A stretch of DNA of 64,000 bases from JANXQG01 sp963719885 (GTDB lineage Bacteria; Planctomycetota; Planctomycetia; Pirellulales; Thermoguttaceae): NCBI GenBank assembly GCA_963719885.1, contig CAVRDP010000010.1, forward strand, positions 1-64,000. The letters run 5' to 3'. Below the pieces are notes generated by a model. It did no database searches. It was not told where the DNA came from and was given only the letters and a program-made list of their open reading frames with translations. Both the position numbers and the translations under genes were made by a program. Positions 55,167-64,000 of this stretch are shown here, piece after piece (the stretch's first letter is position 1; the number at the start of each line of letters is the position of its first letter).

Positions 55167-55385
55167 TTATGAATCTAGAGTCAGGACTGCATCGAAGACG
55201 CACAGAAATGCGAAGAACCCGGCCGTCAGCAGCGCGGCCAAACACGCAAACACCCATAAAACTCGTACAAACGGCTGCCGCGCTGCTACGGCCGACTGTA
55301 CAGAAAAGAAGGCCACTACGATTGACGCCACAACGATGCTGGCGCAAACGGCCGCGCGAACCCCAAAACTGTCCCAACTCATCAT
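55167..55385 (-). CDS. small two-helix membrane protein
   Basis: A 72-residue protein from ATG 55385, preceded by a good GGAGGCGAC site. Two hydrophobic helices (about 9-27, AAVCASIVVASIVVAFFSV, and about 40-63, VLWVFACLAALLTAGFFAFL) are separated by a short basic loop. The frame is open upstream to 55478, but the ribosome-binding site argues for 55385. Function unknown. It lies alone between two inverted copies of a palindromic repeat (54987-55080 and 55529-55612), so it may travel with them. Confidence 0.6.
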   Translation of the reverse strand: MMSWDSFGVRAAVCASIVVASIVVAFFSVQSAVAARQPFVRVLWVFACLAALLTAGFFAFLCVFDAVLTLDS

Positions 55386-55528
55386 GTCGCCTCCAAATGC
55401 CTGGCGCCCGACGTTCATGTTCTTGCGGATACGTTGTCCGAAAGAGAGATAACCGTCACCAGTTTGCCACAAACGCACGCCGGTAGCTAGGCTAGGTTTT
55501 GCGCTTGTCGCGCTGAGGCTACCTCAAT

Positions 55529-55612
55529 CGTCCCTCCGGGACTGCAAAAGGTCTCGGTTTCCCGTACCCCAGCGATAAATCGCTGGGCTATTCTCAGGTG
55601 TCCCTTCGGGAC
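55529..55612 (-). repeat. GTCCCGGAGGGAC / CAGCGATTTATCGCTG element, right member
   Basis: Reverse-complement copy of the family: GTCCCTCCGGGAC (from 55530), CCCAGCGATAAATCGCTGGG (about 55568-55587), CTATTCTCAGGTG, then TCCCTTCGGGAC. It ends about 55 bases before the uvrA stop codon. Confidence 0.85.
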
Positions 55613-55668
55613 AAGTTAAGATACCTGCGGCCTGGGCGGCAGTGCAGACGGCACACGGAGTGTGCCTG

Positions 55669-58531
<2,863 letters not shown>

Positions 58532-58642
58532 AGCCTTCCCGCGTGGGTAAAATAGGGCACTATAACGATCTTTAGTCTAGAGTGCCGGGAGGGTGGAGGC
58601 AATACGACGCCGCTGTAGCGTGGCATCTCTGGTAATCGCTTG

Positions 58643-58670
58643 TTGGCACCGACTCTTGCGCTGGTAGAAT
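58643..58670 (+). promoter_or_regulatory. sigma70-type promoter of the CPBP-fusion gene
   Basis: TTGGCA (58643-58648), a 16-base spacer and TAGAAT (58665-58670). The -10 box overlaps the first possible ATG (58669), which argues that translation starts at the later ATG, 58744. Confidence 0.5.
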
Positions 58671-58743
58671 GATGCACAAATCAACGTTGGAAGGCCCTGG
58701 CAGTCGCGGCGGCGACCGTGCCTGCGCCGAACGAGTAAGACCA

Positions 58744-60288
58744 ATGCCCAAAAACGAGTTGCCTGACGATCTGGTTGAGTTCCTTGGATCCGATCGCCGC
58801 CTGAAGTACGACCCGTCGGCCTGCGAGATCGGCGTCTTTACCTTTCGCACCCTGGAGGAGATCGAGGAAATCGAACTGATCGTCCGCGCCGAGGACCACA
58901 AATCGACCTACCCCATTCGCGGACTGGATCTCGTGAAATCATGCGAAGAGTACGATCCGCGGGGAATGCTCGTCTATATTCCGTCATTGCGCAAGTATGG
59001 ATCGTACGATAGCGAATTGGAGGTCTTGATAACCTACCGGGGCATGTCATGGTCCGATTTTCTGGCCGACCCGGCGCGGTACATCAACGCCGCGTGGGAC
59101 TTCGATCCCGAAATTGCCGAGGCGACCTTCTCCGAGGCGGCGGCGGACCGCGTCGTTGAAGTCTATTCCGCGGCCAACGGCTTGGAGGCGCACGGTCTGC
59201 GCATGATCCTGGAGGAAAGGGGCATCCGCGCGGAGGTCGTGGGCGAGGAACTGCAAACCGGGGCAGGCGACCTGCCGCTAGGCCAAACCCTTGCGCCGCG
59301 AATCTGGGTGCGGGAAGGCGACGCGGGTCGCGCGAGAGATCATCGCGGAGTGTACAACCCGTCTCGCCCGGAAGGAGACGAGTCCGCTGATCGCGCAGAA
59401 GCGGATGGTACGGACGATGTCACCTTTCCGTGCGACGAATGCGGCAAGGGCGTCACATTTCCCGGTAGGCGTCGCGGGCACGTGGAGACGTGTCCGCATT
59501 GCGGCAGCTACGTGGACGTGCCGGACGCCGCAAAGGGTCCGCCACCGGCCAAGCCCGCGCTAACCGCATTCAATCTGCTTTCCAGAAAGGCCAAGCAAGC
59601 GAATAGTCCCGAATCAGGTTCCCGAACAACGGCCCAGCTCTGGATCGAGGTTTTCGCCGTTTTGGCGCTGGCCTATGTCATGGCTCTGTTCAGCGCGATT
59701 ACCGCAATTACGGGCTGGCTTCCGGAACATCGGTCACCTTTCACGTATCACATGGCATATTTGATCGTCCGGTCACTACAGGTTGCCGCGCCGGTGCTGG
59801 TAATCATGGCTTTATGCGGCGACTCCTGGCAAACGTTTGGGATCGTGCGTCCCCGCTGGATTATCGACGCCCTAGGGGCTTGTGCGATCTGGCTCGTCGC
59901 CATGATGGCCCGCCAATTCGTCATGTCGTTCCTGCCGCGATCCATGTTGGGTGGCCTGGCATCGGTGCACGCTGCACATTTCGCAGGGTCAGAAGGGATC
60001 GCAGGATTCCTCCTGCTGCTGGTAGCCTGCGGTGCGGGCGGTTTTGCAGAGGAATTGGTGATGCGCGCCTACCTGATACCGAGGCTCGAGCGGCTGCTAT
60101 CGTCAACGTGGTTTGCTGTTGTCGTCACGACGACTCTGTTCGCAAGTTACCACATCTACCAGGGGACCGCAGGTACGATCAGTGCCGCCGCCAGCGGTTT
60201 GGTCTATGCGATTGCGTTCTGCTGGTCTCGAAGACTGTGGCCGGTTTGCCTTGCCCACGCACTTCATAATATCCTAGCCTATCTGTGA
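58744..60288 (+). CDS. CPBP intramembrane protease with N-terminal DUF2007-like and zinc-ribbon regions
   Basis: About 514 residues from ATG 58744. Residues 1-130 are unrecognised (LPDDLVEFLGSDRRLKYDPS). Then comes a DUF2007-like signal-transducing segment (VVEVYSAANGLEAHGLRMIL, EERGIRAEVV), a linker and a zinc ribbon (FPCDECGKGVTF, ETCPHCGSYVDVP). Several transmembrane helices from about residue 300 hold the CPBP/CAAX protease motifs: EExxxR as AEELVMRAYL, FASYH, and HALHN at the C-terminus. Such proteins cleave or process membrane-associated substrates. Between about 59325 and 59400 the main frame reads poorly, while the next frame reads AREIIAECTTRLARKE, as expected for a DUF2007 end. A pair of compensating indels is therefore suspected. 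Confidence 0.8.
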   Translation: MPKNELPDDLVEFLGSDRRLKYDPSACEIGVFTFRTLEEIEEIELIVRAEDHKSTYPIRGLDLVKSCEEYDPRGMLVYIPSLRKYGSYDSELEVLITYRGMSWSDFLADPARYINAAWDFDPEIAEATFSEAAADRVVEVYSAANGLEAHGLRMILEERGIRAEVVGEELQTGAGDLPLGQTLAPRIWVREGDAGRARDHRGVYNPSRPEGDESADRAEADGTDDVTFPCDECGKGVTFPGRRRGHVETCPHCGSYVDVPDAAKGPPPAKPALTAFNLLSRKAKQANSPESGSRTTAQLWIEVFAVLALAYVMALFSAITAITGWLPEHRSPFTYHMAYLIVRSLQVAAPVLVIMALCGDSWQTFGIVRPRWIIDALGACAIWLVAMMARQFVMSFLPRSMLGGLASVHAAHFAGSEGIAGFLLLLVACGAGGFAEELVMRAYLIPRLERLLSSTWFAVVVTTTLFASYHIYQGTAGTISAAASGLVYAIAFCWSRRLWPVCLAHALHNILAYL

Positions 60289-60317
60289 TAGCACTCTGGT
60301 TTTCTGCATTTCGTGTC

Positions 60318-60806
60318 TCAAAACAGTACGGGCTTCCCCAGCTTGCGGCGGAGGGCGACGAACTGTCCGGAGTGTATTAGCCAGTGTGTGCCGACTAGGG
60401 TCAGCACGGCCGCGACCGTGGGGGCATACTCCCGCATCTGCTCCGGGGCGGGTTCGTCCAGCTTGCGCTCAGGAATCGCGTCGACGGCCACAAGAGAAGC
60501 TGCCTTGATTTTCGCCGCCAGGTCCAAATAGACGTCCTTCGTGGCAAACCTGGCCGGATCGTCCGAGCCGGACGTCTCCTTGGTATAACCCTCCTCGAAA
60601 CCCGCCGGTAATGCCGGCGCCGGCTGCCCCAGCTCGCCGAGCATCATTTTCGATGCGGTGATCAAATGCCCCAATTGCCAGGCGACATGGTTCATGCCGG
60701 GCACCGGCCGAAGCAATAAATCAGCGTCCGTCATATCTTGGACATAGGCCGTGGTGAGCCAGTGACATTGTTCGATCTGCCAACGAATGTTGTCCTTCAG
60801 CGACAT
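60318..60806 (-). CDS. DinB-like family protein (DinB_2)
   Basis: A 162-residue four-helix-bundle protein from ATG 60806. The putative metal-binding histidines are in MNHVAWQLGHLITA and in THWLIHSGQFVALRRKLGKP. The start MSLKDNIRWQIEQCHWLTTA is the usual first helix. DinB-like proteins of this group bind a divalent metal and are often thiol-dependent transferases, for example with bacillithiol or mycothiol, but the substrate here is unknown. It is convergent with the CPBP gene and divergent from the DUF493 gene. Confidence 0.87.
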   Translation of the reverse strand: MSLKDNIRWQIEQCHWLTTAYVQDMTDADLLLRPVPGMNHVAWQLGHLITASKMMLGELGQPAPALPAGFEEGYTKETSGSDDPARFATKDVYLDLAAKIKAASLVAVDAIPERKLDEPAPEQMREYAPTVAAVLTLVGTHWLIHSGQFVALRRKLGKPVLF

Positions 60807-60881
60807 GGTCGTTTCTCCGGGTTATGGATGAATTTCTTTCAAATCACGGCTAGAATTATACGATGAGCGACAGGCGTTGGC

Positions 60882-61196
60882 TTGCCCCCCGTCTTGGGCG
60901 AGCGACAATTTCTCCGTGAAGGAATTGCACGTGGAAGCGAATTTCTGGAAGGCCGCCCGATTATCGACTATCCCTGCGAGTGGGAGTATAAGGCCATCGG
61001 CTGGGACGAGGACTCCATGCGCGAGGCGATCGTCGAGATCATGGCCGATCGCGAGCACGAGGTGAGTTTCTCCCGCACCAGCCGCACCGGCCGCTACTCT
61101 TCGTTGCTCCTGGTCGTCACCGTGGAAAGCGAGGACCAGCGCAACGCCATCTTCAGGGCTTTGCAGGAGCACCGACACATCCGCATGGTGCTGTAA
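60882..61196 (+). CDS. DUF493 (YbeD-like) family protein (5' end uncertain)
   Basis: The conserved part IIDYPCEWEYKAIGWDEDSM, REAIVEIMADREHEVSFSRT, RYSSLLLVVTVESEDQRNAI, ending LQEHRHIRMVL, matches the small ferredoxin-like DUF493/YbeD family, whose role is unsettled. The open frame begins only with a TTG at 60882. An ATG at 60863 (MSDRRWLAP) is in another frame, and the two join if one base of the CCCCCC run at 60884-60889 is miscounted. I therefore suspect the true start is 60863 and the run carries an indel. Length with that start is about 110 residues. Confidence 0.8.
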   Translation: MPPVLGERQFLREGIARGSEFLEGRPIIDYPCEWEYKAIGWDEDSMREAIVEIMADREHEVSFSRTSRTGRYSSLLLVVTVESEDQRNAIFRALQEHRHIRMVL

Positions 61197-61314
61197 CGAC
61201 ATTGAGCCACGGATCAAACACAGATTGAACACGGATGGGAAACAAAGCCGGAGCAAGAAGAATTGTTTGGAACAATCCGTGTTTCATCCGTGGCCGATCA
61301 GACCGGGGACTAAG

Positions 61315-61343
61315 TTGACTCCCGCTGCCCATTTTCCTATACT
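61315..61343 (+). promoter_or_regulatory. sigma70-type promoter of fumC
   Basis: TTGACT (61315-61320), a 17-base spacer and TATACT (61338-61343). It lies 115 bases upstream of the fumC start, leaving room for a 5' untranslated region with no obvious riboswitch. Just upstream, GGATCAAACACAGATTGAAC (61208-61227) and TCCGTGTTTCATCCGTGGCC (61276-61295) are imperfectly inverted. Confidence 0.6.
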
Positions 61344-61457
61344 TCGGACCTAGAGCCCAGCGGAGAACCGAATTGGACCGGCACGATCCGGGGTCATCTC
61401 AGGGTTTTCGGATAGGTTCTCAGGAAATTCAGTTGCCATCGCAAAGGATCTTATAAA

Positions 61458-62879
61458 ATGAGCGAGTTCCGTGTCGAATACGATACTTTGGGTGAAGTCC
61501 GCCTGCCGGCCCAGGCCTATTTCGGGGCCCAAACCCAGCGGGCAGTGGAGAACTTCCCCATTTCCGGCCAGACCATGCCCCCCGAGCTGATCCATGCCTT
61601 CGCCCTCGTCAAATGGGCCGCCGCCGTGGCCAACCGCGACCTGGGCAAGCTGACCGGTACGGGCAAGAATCCCCTCAATGACCGGCAGGTCGAGGCCCTC
61701 CTGGCCGCCGCCCGTGAAGTGGCCGCGGGCAAGTTCGACGACCAATTCCCGGTCGACGTCTACCAGACCGGTTCCGGCACCTCGACCAACATGAACGTCA
61801 ACGAGGTGATTGCCAATCGGGCGATCGAACTGGCCGGCGGCGACCGCTTGGACGCCAAGAAGTCGATCCATCCCAACGATCACGTGAACATGGGCCAGAG
61901 CACCAACGACATGTTCCCCACCACGATCCACGTAGCCGTGGCCCAGGCGATTCGCAACCAGCTCATTCCGGCCCTGCACGAATGCGGCGCGGCCCTGTCG
62001 GCCAAGGCCAAGGAGTGGGAGAAGGTGCTCAAGATCGGCCGCACGCACCTCATCGACGCCACGCCCCTGGCACTCGGGCAAGAGATTGGCGGCATGGCCC
62101 GGCAATTGGACCGCTCGGTCGGCCGCGCGGGCCTGGCCTTGGAAGCCGTCCTCGAATTGCCCGTCGGCGGAACGGCCGTCGGCAGCGGAATCAATACGCA
62201 TCCTCAGTTCGCCCGGCGAGTCTGCGAGATCCTCACCAAGGGGACGGGCATTCACTTCATCGAGGCGGTCGATCACTTCGAGGCCAACGCCCAGCGCGAC
62301 GCCCTGGTCGAGTGTCACGGCCAGATCCGCACGATCGCCGCGACGCTCTTCACCGTGGCCAACAACGTCCGCTGGCTCAGCTCCGGTCCGCAGACGGGTT
62401 TCCACGAAATCTCCCTGCCCGACCTGCAGCCGGGCAGCTCGATCATGCCCGGCAAGGTCAATCCGGTGATGTCGGAGAGCCTCATGCAGGTCGCCGCGCG
62501 GGTCATCGGCAACGACGCCGCGATCGCGCTCTGCGGGGCGGCGGGCAGCCAGTTCCAATTGAATATCATGATGCCGGTGATGGGCCACGCGACCCTGGAG
62601 AGCATCCGCCTGCTCGGCAGCGCCACCTTGGCGTTCACACGCCGCTGCCTCGTCGGCATGACGGTCAACGTGGAGACCTGCAACAACGAAGTCGAGCGCA
62701 GCCCGGCAATGGCCACCGGCTTGAATCCGTATATCGGCTACGAGCAGGCCGCCAAGTTGGCCAAGGAATCGATCGCCACCGGCAAGACGGTCCGGGAACT
62801 GTGCCGGGAAAAGAAGATCCTTCCCGAAGACGTGCTGGAGAAGGCCCTCGATCCCTGGAAGATGATCCAACCGGGCTGA
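61458..62879 (+). CDS. fumC: class II fumarate hydratase
   Basis: Cytosolic TCA-cycle enzyme interconverting fumarate and malate, 473 residues, full length. It starts MSEFRVEYDTLGEVRLPAQA. Active-site regions are QTGSGTSTNMNVNEV (about 97-111), HPNDHVNMGQSTNDMFPT (about 137-154), the TPLALGQE segment with the catalytic His region before it, and the fumarase/aspartase signature GSSIMPGKVNPVMSE (about 324-338). The end, KTVRELCREKKILPEDVLEK, is the usual C-terminal domain. The upstream site is AAGGAT. No adjacent TCA genes are present. The assignment to fumarase rather than aspartase rests on overall similarity and the LTGTGKNPLNDRQ region, and I consider it safe. Confidence 0.95.
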   Translation: MSEFRVEYDTLGEVRLPAQAYFGAQTQRAVENFPISGQTMPPELIHAFALVKWAAAVANRDLGKLTGTGKNPLNDRQVEALLAAAREVAAGKFDDQFPVDVYQTGSGTSTNMNVNEVIANRAIELAGGDRLDAKKSIHPNDHVNMGQSTNDMFPTTIHVAVAQAIRNQLIPALHECGAALSAKAKEWEKVLKIGRTHLIDATPLALGQEIGGMARQLDRSVGRAGLALEAVLELPVGGTAVGSGINTHPQFARRVCEILTKGTGIHFIEAVDHFEANAQRDALVECHGQIRTIAATLFTVANNVRWLSSGPQTGFHEISLPDLQPGSSIMPGKVNPVMSESLMQVAARVIGNDAAIALCGAAGSQFQLNIMMPVMGHATLESIRLLGSATLAFTRRCLVGMTVNVETCNNEVERSPAMATGLNPYIGYEQAAKLAKESIATGKTVRELCREKKILPEDVLEKALDPWKMIQPG

Positions 62880-62932
62880 GGGATGAGGGATGAGGGATGA
62901 TCCGTTCGCATTCTCTCATCTCTCATCTATCC
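62876..62932. repeat. GATGAGG tandem and inverted repeat
   Basis: Three GGGATGA units (62880-62899) are followed by the inverse CTCTCATCTCTCATC (62913-62927), forming a weak hairpin just after fumC. Similar units (GATGAGAGATGAGAGATGAG) are at 16464-16483. It could serve as a terminator but has no T-tract. Confidence 0.5.
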
Positions 62933-62966
62933 TTCCCCTGCAACGCAGTTCAATGGAGTCGATGTC

Positions 62967-63940
62967 ATGGGACCCATCAAGCGAATTCTAGTCACCGGCG
63001 GGGCCGGTTTTCTTGGCTCGCACCTCTGCGAACGCCTGGTGGCCGACGGTCACGACGTGATCTGCCTGGATAACTTCTTCACCAGTCAGAAGACCAACGT
63101 CGGGCACCTGCTGGGACGCCCGAACTTCGACCTGGTCCGCCACGACATCACGTTGCCCATCTGGCTGGAGGTTGACGAGATCTACAATCTCGCCTGTCCG
63201 GCCGCCCCCGGCCATTACCAGTACAATCCGATCAAGACCATGAAGACCTCGGTGCTAGGTGCGATCCACGTGCTGGGGATGGCCAAGCGCTGCCGGGCCA
63301 AGGTCCTACAGGCATCGACCAGCGAAGTCTACGGCGACCCGCAGGTCCACCCGCAGCCGGAAAGCTATCGCGGCTCGGTCAATCCGATCGGTCCCCGGGC
63401 GTGTTACGACGAAGGCAAGCGGGCTGCCGAGACGCTTTTCATGGACTACCACCGCGCTAACGGCGTCAACGTGCGGATCGTGCGGATCTTCAACACCTAC
63501 GGTCCGCGGATGCACCCCTACGACGGCCGCGTGATCTCGAACTTCATCCGCCAGGCCCTGGAAGGCGAGGAGATTACCATCTTCGGCGACGGCCGGCAAA
63601 CCCGCTCCTTCTGCTATCGCGACGACCTGGTTGAGGGTCTGATCCGCATGATGAACGCCCCCGACGATTTCTGCGGCCCGGTGAATCTCGGCAACCCGGA
63701 GGAATTCACGATCCGCCAACTGGCCGACATCGTGATCGAGTTGACGGGGGCGGAATCGAAGCTGGTCGCGCGTCCTCTGCCAGCCGACGATCCCACCCAG
63801 CGCCGGCCGGACATTGCACTCGCTCAGCAGCGGTTGGGCTGGCAGCCGACGGTTCCCTTGCGCCGGGGCTGGCCAAGACGATCGACTGGTTCCGGTCGAT
63901 CGACCTTTCCGAGTACCGCCCGCCGACACCGAATTATTGA
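62967..63940 (+). CDS. UDP-glucuronate decarboxylase-like NAD-dependent epimerase (3' frameshift)
   Basis: Extended short-chain dehydrogenase of about 324 residues. Rossmann motif ILVTGGAGFLGSHL (about 6-19), then NFFTSQKTNVGHLLG, NLACPAAPGHYQYNP, STSEVYGDPQ, and the catalytic Tyr-Lys pair in RACYDEGKRAAETL. This set, especially ACPAAPxHYQ and the YDEGKR form of YxxxK, is characteristic of UXS enzymes that convert UDP-glucuronate to UDP-xylose. The frame is lost at a GGGG run near 63857. The next frame reads LAKTIDWFRSIDLSEYRPPT and stops at 63938-63940, the expected C-terminus, so one base is probably missing. It would supply nucleotide sugar for envelope or exopolysaccharide. The last 60 bases of the window hold nothing I recognise. 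Confidence 0.9.
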
Positions 63941-64000
63941 CCCCTAGGGAGCACGGCAATTTATCAATGAGACCCGTGAGGCAAGGACAGAGCGATCACT

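Noticed and set aside
54987..55612. CRISPR array from GTCCCGGAGGGAC repeats
   Set aside because: Units are not evenly spaced, occur in opposite orientations and are palindromic; no cas genes are present.

Overview
The window looks like a GC-rich chromosome segment of a planctomycete, probably of the Pirellulales type. This rests on gene content: a DUF1571 protein, a DUF6807 (PmoA-like) protein, a DUF1080/ThuA double-domain protein, several very large pseudopilin-like proteins, a giant beta-strand-repeat protein ending in a PEP-CTERM sorting signal, and many antitoxin remnants. No rRNA, tRNA or CRISPR array was recognised.

Layout. 1-290: IS1380-type transposase remnant. 394-2075: two-component pair. 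2286-6816 (minus): cell-envelope block with apolipoprotein N-acyltransferase, a coiled-coil membrane protein, a small membrane protein and MreB. 7011-9854: IS66-like fragment, DUF1571 protein, small membrane protein and DUF6807 protein. 10038-11420 (minus): ROK sugar kinase fused to an Mth938-like domain. 11758-31668 (plus): a 20-kb type IV pilus/type II secretion-like operon with two GspE/PilB ATPases, a PilT ATPase, a PilC/GspF platform protein, four pseudopilins, a 1960-residue GspK-like protein and a GspJ-like protein. 31675-32023: broken metallophosphoesterase. 32098-42009: a 9.9-kb autotransporter-type beta-strand-repeat gene with a PEP-CTERM tail. 42189-43633: CCA-adding enzyme and a small coiled-coil protein. 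43671-49386 (minus): FtsX-like permease, its ATPase and a GGDEF protein. 49701-53620: DUF1080-ThuA protein, broken HicB and a DinG helicase. 54185-55005: antitoxin cluster with a truncated toxin. 55669-58531 (minus): UvrA. 58744-63940: CPBP protease fusion, DinB-like protein (minus), DUF493 protein, fumarase and UDP-glucuronate decarboxylase-like epimerase.

Two features cut across the whole window. First, it is full of short palindromic (REP/MITE-like) elements of several unrelated families. They sit between genes, across stop codons, in frame inside coding sequences (UvrA, Lnt, ABC permease) and, most strikingly, between the start codon and the prepilin cleavage glycine of successive pseudopilin genes. 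Second, many genes that otherwise look intact carry single-base frameshifts, mostly at G or C runs. This points to sequence error in an environmental or draft assembly, although real decay cannot be excluded for the pseudopilin and repeat-protein genes. Frameshifted genes are annotated over their full reconstructed extent.
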